A stretch of 64,000 nt of DNA from Aquila chrysaetos chrysaetos (GCF_900496995.4 NW_024470385.1:124001-188000); one strand, 5' to 3'. Counted from the first letter of the stretch, positions 33,401 to 47,129 are shown. Translations and numbers: made by a program. Notes: generated from the sequence alone by a model not told the origin.

Positions 33401-36400
33401 TGGCCTGGCGGTCGATCTCCTTGTAGAAGTTCTGGGGAAGAGCAGATGAGGCTGTTTGAGTGGCCCCAGGAGAGGGCACATGCTGCAGCCCCCCCCCGGC
33501 TCCCGTGCCTTGCTCTGGGTCACCCTCCCCATGCAGGGACTGGGCTGCCTGTGGCAGCGGGGAGCTGCCCAGTGCCCACCAGCAAGCATCTCCCAGGGGG
33601 CTCCGGGTCTGGCACTGTGTGCACCCCACCTCTGCTGTGCCAGGGTCACCACAGCCCCGGGGGGACCTGGAGGGACGCGGGGCTGAGCCCTGCTGGCCCC
33701 GGGGAGCTGGGGGCATGGGGCAGGTGCCCACCAGGAGGTTGACGGTGCAGCTCATGCTGTAGGTTTTGTTCTCATCATTCATAACAGCCCGGTAGTCGAG
33801 GAGCCGCTCCAGGAGCCCGGTCACAAGCGCGACGAAGTTCTCCCCAGGCTTGGCCAGCTCAGGGTGTCTCCGGCAGCAGCTAAGCAGGCTGGGGAGGAGA
33901 GAAGGTCATGGGTCTCATTGCATGCTCAGCTCCGCAACGCTCCCACCACTGCCCCGGCTCAGCTCCCCTGAGGTGCAGGCAGTTGCAGGGGGGGCCAGCC
34001 GTCCCCCCCCCCCCCAAAAAAAAAATGGAACAAAAAGCAACACCTGGTCTGCAGCAAAACAGAGCAAGCCCCGTGCTAACGCCTACCAGGCACATGAGGG
34101 ATGGGGAAGAGACCTGACAGCTCCACCCGCCCTGCACACGAATCTGTGATGGGCACCACGGGGCAGGAGGAAAACCGGGGCAGGGACGGGGTAATTCCTG
34201 GGGCAGGGCAGGGGTAATTCCTGGGGCAGGCGCATTGCCGGGGGCAGGCTGGCCGGGGCAGCAGTGGTGTGCAAGGGGCACATGATGCTGCTCAGGCAGC
34301 AGCCTTCCTCCTCTCAGGTCCCGCTCCTGCCGAGAGGCATGCTCTGGGTCAGAGCACAGCGTGAGGAGCGGGATGGCCGAGATTCAGCTGGGGCAGGAGG
34401 ATGGTAGACAGCAAAGGGTTGTGCCCTGGAAAGAAGGTTGCGGGGATGTCACTGCACACTCACATGCTCTCAAAAAGCTGCTTGTACTGCTCATCTCCCC
34501 GGCCGCCCTCCACCTCGCTGTCCAGCTTGCGCAGGATCTCATCCTCAAACTGCAGAGACGTGCATGAGCGCAGCCGAGGAGCCGAGGGTGGGCTGAGCTT
34601 GGGCCCAGGCTGCCGCGACTGCAGCCCCCCCGGGACATGGGGCCGCAGCACTGGGACAGGAGGGGCTGTGGGAGCTGGAGCCAGCTCAGGCCCCCAAACA
34701 GCCCCCAGGCTCAGCTGCTGCAGCCCCTTCCCCTGGGACTGCCCGGCACAGATGGGTCCTGTCCCCCCTCCCAGGCCGTACTGCTCCCTGGTGCCAATGG
34801 GTCCCCGCGCTGCCCCGGCACAGACAGGGCCCCATCCTGCTCTCTGGGTCCCTGACTTGCTTCCCAGTCCCCGTCCCACTCCTGCGCTAGCCTCATTGCC
34901 ATCCCCCAGCAGCCCGGGCTCAGCTGACCCTGGGGGTCTCTGGGCAGTGCCCTGTGCCCCTTAAAGCCATGGCCTTCCCTGCCGGGGGTGGCAGGGCTGT
35001 GCCTGCTTGCAGCCCCCCATCTCCCAGCTGATGCTTAGCCTTCGGGTCCATGGGGTTTGTGCTCCGGCTGCAACCAATGGACCCAAAAGCCTGGGGGATC
35101 CTGCATGAGCATGGTATGGGATAAGTGGAGCCTGGACCAGACGTCTGATTGCCAGTCCACGCTGGGTCCCTCCAGGGTCTGCATATCCCAAATTCGGGGG
35201 TCCTTGTCCCCCTGGGCCAGGGGCACTGCCATGGCCGGCTCCTGAGCTGCAGAGCCCCTGTGCTGCGACAGCTTGGGGACATTGCCTGCGAAGGCCTCAG
35301 GTCCTCTGAGCCCAGCTGTGCCCACAGCTGTGCTCCTCCAGCGCAGCTCTCCTGTGGCTGCCCATGTGCGAGCAAGGGGCTGGGGAAGGGGCTGCAGCAG
35401 GACCTGCATCACCGGCGGCTCCGAGGGCAGTCCCAGCCCCTCTCCTCCCATGGGACACCCCAACAGGGGGAAAGGCTTCCAGCTCAGAAGAGACAAATGC
35501 CACCTAATCAAAAACTGGAAAAGCCTTTGCGTGGAGACAACTCACAGCAACGAGGGAAGACAAGTGGAAATGCAGAGGCTTATGCAGACCTCCCCCCTCC
35601 TGCTTTGTTCTTGTTTCCAGGCAGTGCCGGAACGGGCTGAGTGGGTGACGCCTGACCTGTCCCTGCTTGTCCCTGGGAAATCCTCTGCATCGCCCGGCGG
35701 CTCTCCCTGCTCCTCATGTCCCAGCCAGCTCCCTCGTCCCTGTCTCTTGTCCGTCCCTGTCTCTTGTCCCTCCCTCCCGCAGCCCCACATCCCAGGACGA
35801 GAGAGGGGAGGCTAAGCATCGCCTCTACCCACCCTGAAAGGGACGGTGCAGCCCGGGTGAGGAGCGGGATCCAGCTGCATTGGCCTCCTGCCACAGCCCA
35901 GCTGCAGCCCTGGGCACTCACCCGGCTGAAGCTCTTGGTCAGCTGGTACTCGCAGAGCATCATGTCGAAGAAGATGGGGATGGTGGACTTGCGCAGCTCC
36001 AGCTCCGGCACGAGCGTCATCTCCAGGATGGGGCCCACCATGCCCGGGATGAACTCGATCTTGTGATGGCCTGAGGAGGGCAGGGAAGGCTGGGGGGCCG
36101 AGGCTTCTGCAGCCTGCTCCCCAGGGCCAGCCCTGGTCCAGGGCCCCGCGGCTGCAAATGGGCAGCAACGCGTGGAAGAGGAGGGGATGGTGCCAGTAAG
36201 AGCTCTGCACGCCTGGGGTAGGCAGCCGCGGCACAGCTGAGCAATCCTCCAGGACAGCCATGCTGGCAGGCAGGTAATGCTGTATGGCCAGGACAGCACG
36301 GCAAACACTCAGCTATAGGAGCATCAGCTGGGGCTGTGCTGGTGTCCTGGAGGCCCTGGCACATGTGAACCACCCACGAAGGAGCCTGCAGGCACCCATC

Positions 36401-38644
36401 ACTGCTCCACTGCTGCACTGTGTGTTGCCCCACACACTCCCTGCAGCTCCCTGCTCTCTGCTGGGGCATGGGGCAGAGACCCGAGATGCTGCATCCTCCC
36501 TGCCTGCCTGGATGGCCCTGAGATGCTGCTGGCAGCGTGACCCACACCATACAGGGAAAACAAGGCAAGGCAGGACCCCCCAGGATCGGGGAATGAGAAG
36601 GCAGGGCTGCAGGCAGACACCAGCCTAGAGAGGGGGCTGCCTGCAGATAGTGCGAGCTCATGACTGGTCACAGCGCCTGTGGGCTTGCACACCTGCAGAT
36701 TTGCACATCTCACAGATTCCACATCCCGTAGCATCCCACAGCTTGCACGCCTGCAGATTCGCATGCCTGCAGGCTCATACACCCTGCTCATGCCTGCAGG
36801 CTCCCATGCCCCACACCAGCAAAATCCCACCCATTTTGGGGACAGTGCTGATGAATGCCAGCGTGCAAAGACTCGCCAAGCCTCCGCATTGCTGCCCACA
36901 CTGCAGCTCACCTAGGTTGTACCACATGTCCCGAATGGAAGCTCCAATCGTGGCTCTCATGTCCCCGTACCTGCCAGGACAGGTGTTGGTTAGCATCGCT
37001 CTGCAGTCCGTGGCACAGCATCCAGGCCAGGGGTGCAAGCACAGCCCGACCAGCTCATCCCAGAATCCCTGACCCCACAGCATGGCAGCAGGCTGGGGAA
37101 GGAACCTGAAGCTGAGCTGCAGAGCTCAGCCCTGAGGTGCTGCCTGCAGGCAGCCAGGCGGGGGGCGGGGGGGGCCAGCGTGGGCAAGGCTGACTCACTT
37201 GGCCAGGATGGTGTTGCGCTTGGCCTGGGAGAAGTTCTCCAGCTGCAGGGAGTCCTGGGTGAGGAAAGCCACAGCCAGGTGGAAATAGTTGTTCCAAAGC
37301 TGCAGTGAAAACACGGGGATGAATGCCAGGCTGGGGGGGCAGGCAGCACCGAGGGCCAGGCTGGGTCCCCTCCCCAGCCCCTGCAGGGCACAGGCAGCCC
37401 CGGGGCTGGGGCAGCACCAGCTCACCTGCAGCTCGAAGCTGCTGTTGCTTAGGAACATCTGTGTCAACGTCGTGGCAAACTGGTTGATGGCGTGCAGGAA
37501 CTCCCTGTGGGGTGAGCGGCCGCGGGGCACTGAGCGGAGGGCAGCCACGCTGCTGGCCCACCGCCCACAGGCAGGGGCGAACGGCAGCGAGGGGAGAGCC
37601 GGGCTGGCGGCTCCCAGCAATGGCAAGGTGAGGAGCGATGGTGGGGGTCTGGCGGGGGCCAGGCCTCGCAGTGCCCTGGGGCTGGGACTCGCAGTGTGCT
37701 CCTGCCCTCATCCGCACTCCAGCTGGTCCCTTCCACCCACTGTGGCACGGCCGAGTGCTGCCCGGGTGCACCGGTCCTGCATGCCCAGCATCCCCGCCGT
37801 GCATAGACACCCAGGGTGGGAGGGATGGAGTGTCTGGCATCAGCTTTCTGCTGCCCCCCGGGAGCCCCCCAAGCACACCGATGGGGCTGCCGAGAGCAGC
37901 TCTGCCACCCGGCTCCCAGATGGGGCCAGACTGTCCCAGGACAGAGCAGGGAGTGTCTGGAGCTGCCTTGAGCCAGTCCGAGCATGGATCCAGGGCTGTT
38001 TGAGTGGGGACTTGGAGGGGGCTAAGCTAGCCGGCTTTAGGCTGCCCGGCACAGCCGTGCTCCAGCGTCTGTGTGCCCTGTGCCCCAGCAATTACCCCCA
38101 GGTTCTCACATCCAGCCCCAACATCTGCCCACGGGTCCCTCCCAGCCCAGAGGTCCTCACCGGTTCTGCACCATGTTCATCACCATCCAGTCAGAGGGGT
38201 ACACCGTCTTGCCAATCAGGTCCTTGAAGAGGATGAAGATCTCCATGAGGAAGTCCTGCCGGGAAGGAGGAGATGTCAGGAGCTGAGCTCGCCCACAGTG
38301 CCCTCCCGGGGTGATGCTGTGCTGAGCACCGGGGCTGGGAGCGGCCCTCACCACCCGACAGCGAGAGCTTCGCCTCTGTGGACCGGGGATGTGGGCTGTG
38401 CCAGCGTCCAGAGCAGGTGGCACCAGTGCCAGGTGCAGGCAAGGCACTGGGACTGGTGGGATGCCCCAGCCGAGATGTGGGATGGAGAGGCAGGGAGGTG
38501 CCAGTGATGGAGGGCCCGGGTCTTGCTGTATGGGGCAGCACTCACCATCAGCTCGGGCCGGGAGGGGAACACCTTGATGTAAGAGCTGTAGTGGTCCTTG
38601 TCCATCTGGCTCAGGATGGCAGCCATGCAGGCCACGTAGTGACT
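24463..38644 (-). CDS. DOCK-A subfamily Rac guanine-nucleotide exchange factor, C-terminal 25 exons (partial)
   Basis: Exons in transcript order: 38644-38546, 38255-38161, 37504-37426, 37299-37199, 36970-36912, 36070-35922, 34549-34464, 33888-33732, 33431-33391, 33159-33069, 32991-32872, 32278-32189, 32040-31936, 29774-29633, 29441-29360, 29257-29173, 28924-28838, 27497-27321, 27181-27098, 26973-26836, 26481-26396, 25929-25779, 25430-25319, 24756-24623, 24552-24463. They total 2640 nt, 879 codons plus stop, with all phases consistent. The segment starts about half-way along a DOCK1/2/5 protein. The Rac-exchange DHR2 domain spans about 278-689, including [41 protein letters not shown] and the nucleotide-sensor region [12 protein letters not shown] tail of about 190 residues follows: [10 protein letters not shown], then a polyproline end [10 protein letters not shown] that could bind SH3 domains. 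Central details look nearest DOCK2, while the proline tail recalls DOCK1/DOCK5. The SH3 and DHR1 exons are not in the window. Confidence 0.93.
24757..38545 (-). other. Introns of the DOCK gene
   Basis: Introns over 300 bp include 24757-25318, 25431-25778, 25930-26395, 26482-26835, 27498-28837, 29775-31935, 32279-32871, 33889-34463, 34550-35921, 36071-36911 and 37505-38160. They hold simple and short tandem repeats: GGGACGGGAT-like units at 32578-32637, C13A10 at 34003-34025, degenerate TTGCA(C/T)..CCTGCAG units at 36680-36790, and GGAGAGGGTCGGTG units at 30395-30425. I see no nested gene or intact transposon in them. Confidence 0.55.
26394..26396 (-). promoter_or_regulatory. GC-AG splice donor in the DOCK gene
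   Basis: The exon 26481-26396 ends GACAG|GCAAGT. Only this donor keeps the phase into the next exon (25929). GCAAGT is the usual context of the minor GC-AG intron class. Confidence 0.75.
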
Positions 38645-40419
38645 CTGGAGGAGAGGGGCTGGTCAGGGCCCCACAGCTGGCACCACAGGGTGCACTGGGG
38701 ACCTGAGGGGCCCGTGAGTCTGCCTGTGTTCCTCCAGCCGGTCCGTACCCCAGAGCCCCAACTGTCCTGGGTGCCCCTCGCCCTCCGCCTGCCACTCCTC
38801 TGCTCTGCAGACCTCTCCTCCTGCCCCACTCAGCCCTGGCTCCTGCAGCCAGCCCTTCCCCTCCCCGTCCTGCCATGATGCTGAGGAGGATGCAGACGTA
38901 ACTATATAGCACATTTGCTGTAGCATACATCCGTAATTTTTAAGGTAACTTAAAGCAATATGTGGATGTAAGTGTATTTTGAAAATGGCAAGCAGCTTCT
39001 TTCTGGAAGCCGACGCGTCTAGACTGCCTCTAATGAAGGGTCCCAAATTGAGCCATTAACTCCGCTCCTGTTCTGGGTGCTCACGTCTTTGTTGCAAGAT
39101 GAGTCCCGGCAGCGGGGCTGGGGGAGTTCCTCGGGAAGGGCTGCAGCACACGGCAGGGGATTGCTGCGAGGAAGCACTGTGCCCCACGGCCATACCTGGC
39201 TGCCGTCCAGGGTGAGGGCAGGTTTGCAGGGAATTATCTTGTGAGAAGCAAATGAATAAAACCCCAACATCTCCCAGTCCTTTTAGCACCAAAGTGAAGC
39301 CACAGACCTGAGGCTTCCCTGCTGAACGCTGGCACGCAGCAGGACCAGCAGCACCTGCATGCAGGGAGGCCACACAGGCACGCTAGAGATCCTGCAGAGA
39401 CACCCAGGTCGCTGCCTGCCTGTGGCTGCCTGCACGAGTCCAAGTGAGTACAACTTGCCTGCAAAGCTAGAGGCGAGTCCCTCCTCACCGTGCAGCATGG
39501 CCTGCTCCCAGGACTCAGCTGGGGAGCAGGGGATGCCCTGCCTGCAAGGGAGCAAGCACTAAGCGCTGACAAAGCGGGGAAAGTGCCTATGTTCCCTAAG
39601 TGTCTGTGTGCGATGCCACAGAGTCCCGGTCTCAACAGAAACCCCATGGTGGGAGCCGGGGTTGCCTTCCCCACTTACAGAGCCTGGCTGTGCAGCCACA
39701 CTCCTCACAGGGGCAGAGCAGGAGGAACCTTCGCCGAGGTTCTGGGGGGCCATTTCTCATGTACCAGCCAGGAGCGCATGTCACCCACCATCACCGCAGA
39801 GAGAAGCACTGCGCGACCAAGCACAGCCCCGTGAGGAACTTGGGGCAAGGCAGGAAGGCAACGGGAGGAAACTTTTGCAGCAAGCCAGTGTGTTCTGGGG
39901 ATTTGACGAGATTAGTTCAGTCATCTGGAAACAGCTGTTCTGGTGGCTGCTGGAATTAGATTCAGGTGAACTCCCTGCACCGCCTGCTACACCTTCAAGG
40001 GAAGCTGTATTTACATTTAAATTACATTACTGGGAGTCACACAGCCAGGCACAGCTACACATACGGATGTGGTTTGTCCTGTGGATGGCATGTGCGTGGG
40101 GAACGGACCCAGCAGTAGGCCGGAGCAGCGCGCGGCCCCCAAACCCACTGGGTGGTCACAGACATGAGCGGTCCCCAGCCAAGCCACAGTCACACCGCGC
40201 AGCACCTCCCGGAGCCACCGCACCAGCTGCTGCAGCCCCAGCACGGCTGCAGCACAGCTGGGACACCCGGGACACGGCAGGGCCGCAGGCAGGACCGCCT
40301 AAAAGCTGGAGAAGAGGGTCTGTGTTCTCCGGGGGATGCTGGACTCCTGCCTGCTGCTCCCCAGCTCAGGGACTCGTCACAGTCCCTGCCTGCTGCCGTG
40401 GCACAGCTCCTGCAGCCCT

Positions 40420-41560
40420 GCCTAGTGCTCACGGCCGCGCTGCCCACCGCCGCGTCCCCAGCCCCGGGGCGGGCGTGGGCCTTCCCCGGCGCCGTGCAGC
40501 CGCTCCCGGGCCCAGCGGTGCTGCTGGGCTGGGGGACGGGGGCTGTGCCCCACCGCGTGCCCGCCCCCGACCACCGGACCGGCCCCGGCACCCCCCGGGG
40601 ACAGACGCTGCCCGGAGCCTCGGCCGTCCCGGTCCCGGTCCCGGGTCAGCTCTGCTCTCTCCGCCTGCCCGACGCCGCGGAGCAGCGCTGGGCACCCGCG
40701 GACGCGCGGCTCGGGGTGTGCAGCTATCGCACCGCCCGGGGAGCCCGGCCCGGCCCGACCGGGAGCCGGCCGAGAGGCTGCGGGTACCGGGGCTCCAGGG
40801 CGCGGCGCGGCTCCCCGCCGCGGCGCTCCGCCCGGGCATCCCGCATCCCGCCCGCACCGCCGCCGGCGCCCGCCCGCCGCTCCGGCGCCGACACCGGCTC
40901 CGCTCCGCCCCGCCCCGCCCCCGCCGGCTCCGCCCCGGTACCGGCGAGCCCGCGCGGCTCCGCCCTGCCGTGCCCCGCGCCCGCCGCTGCCCGACCCGCG
41001 CTGCCGCCGAGCACCAGGTACCGGGCGGGCTGGGGAGCGGGGCCCCGACCGGCGGACCGGACCGGGGCGGAGCGGGGCGGGGCGGCGGCCGGGCCGGGCT
41101 CGGTTCTGCGGGCATCGGCCCTGCGGCGCCCGCTCGCCGCGCCGGGAGCGCCGCGGCGGCGCCGGGACCCCGGGCGGCGCGGGTACCCGGTGCTGCGCGG
41201 CAGCCCCGCGGCCGGGGGCGGCGGGGCGGGGACCCCGGGGCCGGGAACGGCGGAGAGGTACGGGGAGCCGCGAAAGCGGGACTCCGCGGCGGTGCGGGGA
41301 CCCCGGGGGCGCCGGGCCGGTACGGGCACCCGCGGCCGGGAGCCGGGCGCAGCGGCCGGCGGGATGCGCGGTGGCCGGCGGGGCCGGGGCAAGGAGCCGG
41401 GCTGGGCGGGCGGGGCGGGGCGGGGGGGGGAGATCCGCGGTGCCTCTTCTCCCCCGCCGCCGGTGCGCGGTGCCCGGTGCCCGGTCCCGAGCGGCCTCGG
41501 CCGCCCCGGCGCCCCGTGCTGCCGGGGGTCGCGGCAGTCCCTGGGTCCTCCCCTCTGCCC
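40420..41560 (+). promoter_or_regulatory. CpG island, candidate promoter of the nested INSYN2-family gene
   Basis: About 1.1 kb of very CpG-dense sequence with GC boxes (CCGCCCCGCCCC around 40905-40920), isolated in a gene-poor stretch. A plausible donor, ACCAG|GTACCG, lies at about 41018 and could end a noncoding first exon spliced to the acceptor before 52052. The link to the gene is inference. Confidence 0.4.
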
Positions 41561-44500
41561 CGCCGCCCGGCAGGAGCTGCCCGGGGAAGTGCGGGAGGCA
41601 CGGGGCCGGTGGTGCCCCGCACTGAGCACCCTGCGCTGGGCACCCCGCACCGAGGTGGCCGGTGGCACCCCACATCGAGCACACTACACCAGGTACCCTA
41701 CGCTGGGCACCCCACACCGAGGTGGCCGGCGGCACCCGGCCCCGAGCGAGCCGCTGGCTGCCATGGCAGGGGTCTCTGGGGGACACAGCCATGCTGGGGG
41801 CGGTGGCGTGGTGTGCAGCCGAGGTAGATAATTCTGTGTTGAGAGCTGCTGTGGTGGAGGGGCCGAAGACCCCCGAGGGGTCTGCAGGCCCTGTGCTGCA
41901 GCCCCGCTGCCCGCTCTGCCTGCCCTGCTGTGCCACCCCGGCCCGTGGTGCCTCCGCTTGCCGAGCAGCTCCGTGCGGGAGATGCGGGGAGGGAGGTGTG
42001 CTCTGGGAGCAGCCTGCCTCGCTCAGCCCGGCTGGCTGGCACTCTGCTCCCCTTCGTTAGGAGACGTGTCCATCAGCCAGGGCTGTGTTTGGTTGACACA
42101 CGCACACGCATGATCCCAGGGATGTCACTTTCTGTACCGCGCGCCGCGCTGACGCTGGCCAAGGGTATGGCTGCTCATGCTGGAGGGATTCAGCCCACGT
42201 TGCTCCCAGCAGTTCCCAGTGCCGTGCTCTGCGTTCAAGGCCTTTGTGTCTGCCGGTGGGGTTTCGGCAGCCGCTGAGGCGGGAGCAGAGCCGGACGCAG
42301 CCTTAGCTGCTCCCTGTGAAATTGGAAGGCTCAGCTTTCAGGGCTGCTCCAGTCCTTCTCCTCCCCGTGGGAGCACACACAAAACCCAGTTAGAGCTGCG
42401 GCTCCTTGCAGAGGTGCGGGGGGAGCCTGGAGAGGAGGTCTCCATGGAGCCCTTTTTATGTTCAGAGCACAAGGTGGACGCGTATGAGTAGTTGATGGGA
42501 CCTGGGCTTTGCTACCATGTGCCCGCATGGGGACGGTGGGTGTCAGCTGGGCTGCCTGCCTGCTTTTGGAAGCGCAGAGTGCGCCTTGCCAGCTTGCAGC
42601 TCCCTGCGGTCTCCACACTCTTCACCTCCCGGGGGGCACGGGAGCGAGCCCCCCGGGACAGTCGTGGTGGCAGGGGATGCTGGGGACTGCCAGCTGCACT
42701 CCCTCCTTGCTGGTGCTGCCTGAGGAGAGGGGCCGGAGAGCCACCGGGGAAATGACTTCCAGGCAGAGCCGGGCTTAGGCTGGCACCCGCCATCCTTTCC
42801 CAGAGTGTCTCCTCTCTGTGGGAAGTGTTCAGTCCTTCCAGTGTGCTTGGAGCAGCAGAGTGGATTTAAATGCAGAAGCTCCTTTAGACTGAGGTTATCT
42901 TCTTTATGAATTACCATTATTATAATTATTTAATAGTGTGGTAGCATCCAGAGGCCACAAATAATTAGTGGTTCTATTCCAATCTGTAGTAACAATACTA
43001 CTTCAGTCCTAACCAGTGCTTTTGGACAAGGTCTGTCTTGCGTGTTTACGAAGATGGTCCGTATCATCCTGGCTGTTTGGGGGGGGCGGGGAGCAGGAAA
43101 TGGAGACATACAGCAAAGACACTTGCTAATTCCTAAATTCCCCCGGTAGCCAGTGTTGTCTAAAGTGCATAAAGATAAAGGGGGGACTGACTGCTAGACG
43201 GCATTGGAAATCCACTTAAAGGCAGGAATTTGTATTCTGAAACGACATTCTCCCTGTGTATGCTGGGAGGCTGCAGCCGCAGAGGTCTCCTGCACTGGCT
43301 GCTAGGACCGTGGCTGGTGAGCACTGGTGGGACAGGGGCCTGTCTCGCGAGGGGTGGATGAGGCCATCGGGGCAGCACTGCCTGCGCCCGGGAACGAGCC
43401 CCCAGCAGTCTGGACTGGCACATGCAGGGTCGACTGGGGCAGTGCTGTTGCCTCTGTGAACTGCTGGGCACCCAAGCCTTTCCAGCTTTTTCCAGAAATG
43501 TGCTTTGTGGACAGCTTGTGGCTTTCTCATACGATTTCTGGCATGCGAAGGAGCACACAGAGTCCCAGTCTGTCAGGGCTCCCCAGCCCGGCTGGCTGCT
43601 CCGCTCACTGGGACGGTTTGGCTCCAGATGGGTGCCTGAATGCCATTCTCCAAGAGGTGAGACGTTCCTCCGCAGGAAAGCACGGAGCTGCAGGAGATCT
43701 TGTGATGAGCTGTGTCTCCCGTGGCCGAAAGTCTTTGGGCTGTGTCCTATTTCCCTTGTCCTGTAATCGCTGCAGGAGCAGCCCATGTCGGAGGTGCTGG
43801 CAGAGCCTGCGTGCTTCGGTGCTGGGCACCGGCGGAGCTCTCCCGCTCCCCGGGCCAGCTCTCCGCGTCAAGCGTTTTCCCACGTTGGTGCAGCCGCGCA
43901 AGGTGTCTCCGGGACTCAGAGGAACGTGATATTGGCCACGCCACGTTCGCTGGGAAGGAAGCAGCCGAGCAAGGTGCTTTTCTTCCTCCTGCAGTGGTCT
44001 CTTCTGTAGCCCCTAAGAAAGGTGCTGAACTGCAGTGCCCAGCAGCAGCTGCAGACTGCAAGGGACGCTCGCCTGCTCTTCCACGGAGGCGGCTGAGGGA
44101 AGCCTTGGGATGTGAAACAAACTCCTCCTGACCACATCCCGCTCCATACAGGCTGTCTGCCACCATCTGCCCATGTTCCCCTGGGTAGGTCACCCTACCC
44201 CTTCATGTCTCATTTAAAATGGTGATATCAGTGCTCCTCTGCCTGGCAAAGAGAGGTGGGGAAGCAAGCGGGTAGCAGTGAGAACAGAGACACTACTGTC
44301 ATGACAGCTGTATTAGCATCCATGGGAGACAGAGGAATAATTTGGCTTCTGCAGGTTTCTGAAAGCTTTGTGCAAAGGCTTTGTACTTCACTGTGTCTGC
44401 TGACCATGTAAACTCTCCATCTGACAGCACCGGTATATCTGCAGTTGAAAGAGTGAGGAGCGCTGCAAGTGAGAGTCGATGACCTTTGCGTGCCGGGAGG

Positions 44501-47129
44501 AGGATGTTGCTTCTTCCCTAATTGATGGGATTCCTTCCGTGGGGCATTAGCTGTGGTGCGTGCAGTGAGGGCAGCCGGGAGCCTCAGCCAGCCCTGGAGA
44601 GGTGCCTGCAGGGTGCCCGGGGGTGCTGGCGCTGCAGGGAGAAGGGTGGCGGGGGCTCCCTGCTCTGGCCGGGCGATGAGAGCCTTCTCCTGGGCCCTGT
44701 GGCTGGGAGAGTGACTAATTTTCCTGCAGAGCACTTCAGCTAGTGACCTAAATAGAGATGTGTGCAGATCCCTTGGCTCATGCGAGCTGATGCTTACACC
44801 AGGCCCGGGCTGACACAGGGGAGGACCCGTGTGTCAGTGACGGTCCCCGGAGGCCCCGGGCGATGCTTGCTGGGGGTGCTGCGGAGCACGAGGCACCCAG
44901 GGCATTGCCCCGGTTGCAGGAGACTGCTCCTGCCGTCCTCCACCAGGCCAGCCCGGGTGTTTCTGGTGGAGCCCGGGAGGCGTTTCAGCAGAGCCTAAGA
45001 CCTTGCCTTGAATGGTCCCAGGAGGGAGGAGGTGAAGTGCTGCGTGTGTGGAGGGAGGCTGCGAGGACCACTGGAGACACGGGGAGCTGGCCTGGGGGCA
45101 CATAAGCAGAGCCGGACCTGCTGAGCACTGCGAAGTGTGGCTGGAGAAGGGACGTGTGTCCTCGCTGTGAACACACAAAGGCTGAACGCTGAGAAGGGAG
45201 AAGAGCTGTTCAAGCGGAAGCACTATATTGGCACGAGCACAGCCACATATAAACTGGCCATGATTAAGTGCCTGCAGGAAATTAGAAGGTCTGTGAGCCT
45301 CCGAGCAGCCGGGCTCTGGAAGAGCCTCCAAGAGAACCGTGAGGGTAGGGCATGAGCTGGCTTCGTGGCAGAGCTTCCGCAGCGAGGAACCGGATTTCGG
45401 GTTTGCTATCTGCTCGAGGAGATGCTCTTAGTCCTCCATCTTCCACTCCCACAGATGCGCCAATCCGAGTACAAACGCGTCAAGTCCTCTTGGAGCCAAG
45501 GCGGGATTAAGCTCTGCTGCTGAGTGATGTGTCGTGAACCTGGCTCCTGCCCGGTCCTCTGCTGAGAGCAAATGCCTCATCCTCCAGTGCCACCCCTCTC
45601 CGTCGCCAGCAGCACCTCTCTCCTTTCCAGAGATCAGGAAAAGCAAAGGTTTTGTCCCAAGAGAAGCTGTTGTACCCAGTGAGTAGAGATGGGTAATTAG
45701 CTGTTCTCTTCTGCAGTTCCAAGAGAATATGACTTCCTCTCTCATAAATCTAATCTCCTGGCTTCCTGCGTCTTGAGGAGAAGATTTATGTGTCTGCTCT
45801 GGTTTTCCCTCTGCCACAGACGTTACCAGGAGGACGAGGTGGAGGATGGGTGTAGAAAGGGCCAAAGCTGGCCGGGGGACAGGCAGGATTGTTCACAGGT
45901 GTGGAGGGCAGCTGGACCCTCTGTTGGTGCCTGTGGTCCCAGTGTTCGATGGCCGTAGCTGGGGTCTGCCCAGCAGCCTTATCAGTCCCGGGGTGGTCTC
46001 TCCCACAGGATACCAACGTTCATCGAGTCAGGAGGAAGAACTAAGCCCGGCCTTGCTGCCTCAGAGGAGGAGGAGGAGGAGGAGGAGGCAGGCAGGCAGC
46101 TGGAGGCTTTCCCTCTGCTCTGCAGTATTTTTGGTAGATGCAGGTAACTTTCCAGACAGGACAGTGTGAAGCAGGGCTCTGTTCCTCTGAGGCCAACCCT
46201 GCAGCCCATGTGAGATGAGTGTCAAGATACAAAACCAGAAGATTTAGTGCCTCTCTCACAAAATTCATCATCAGTCAGTACTGGCCAAAGAAGAGTGGCC
46301 CAGTCATGGGGCTGCTGGCTTTCCAAGGGGAGATTCACAAGCCCTTTACAGGCTGCAGGTAGGAGCTGACAGTGCACTGGCAAAGCACGGGCTGGTGATG
46401 CAGGACCAGGTTTTGGATCCCACCATCCAAAGTGGCGCGGCAGGTTCATGGATCCAAAGGGCTCTGGGCTGGGGATGGCAGCCGGGCTGATGCATGATTC
46501 AGAGCCCCGGCGCTGCTCACAAATCCCCGTCATTCTGAATAGTATTTGATGTTTGCGGGGAGTGAGGACAATCTGAGGACTGGGTGGGAGTTGGCACCTG
46601 AAGTTCAGTGGTGTCTGTGACCGGGTCATGGGAAGCGGTTCCTGACGCTTCCTTGGCTCCTGGGCTCACTCAGTGGAGGAGACATTGTTCCCAACTGCAC
46701 TGAGCATCCAGCTGAACCGGAGAGCCCACTGCTGAAGTACTCGTGTCATCTATTGCATTACAGTGGCGTCATCTGGTTTTATCTATACATCATCTGATGT
46801 GACCTGCTGTCTCACCTTATTCATGCGCTCGTAATTCCCGTATGAACTACAGGAGAAAAACACTCAGACCTTAAAAAATTGCCGAGATGGAGGATCCTCC
46901 ACTGTGCAAATCCTTTCCAAGTTGCTCTAGGGGTGGCTGGCCTCACTTTTTAAGAAAGTCACTCCTCTGACTTCCCCAACCCCCAGTTTTCAGCTGCCAT
47001 GTTTTGCCGCTCAGACGGAGAGGAGCCTGGGGCTTCTGCAGCAGAGACCTGTCTTGCACAGCGTCTGCTCCATGCTCTTTGCGTGGCTCTGTATTTGTCT
47101 TTTTCCTTCCTTGCCTTTCTCTCAGCCTT

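Noticed and set aside
24463-38644. Calling the DOCK gene DOCK2 or DOCK5 outright
   Set aside because: Residue patterns near DHR2 look DOCK2-like but the proline-rich tail is DOCK1/5-like, and the neighbours (HTRA2, AUP1, BNIP3-like) do not match either human locus. A tree is needed, so no symbol was given.
39608-41936. Very long open frames on both strands (739, 559, 504 and 417 codons)
   Set aside because: They sit over a CpG island, overlap each other in several frames, and encode low-complexity Pro/Ala/Arg/Gly without any family motif. High GC content removes stops.
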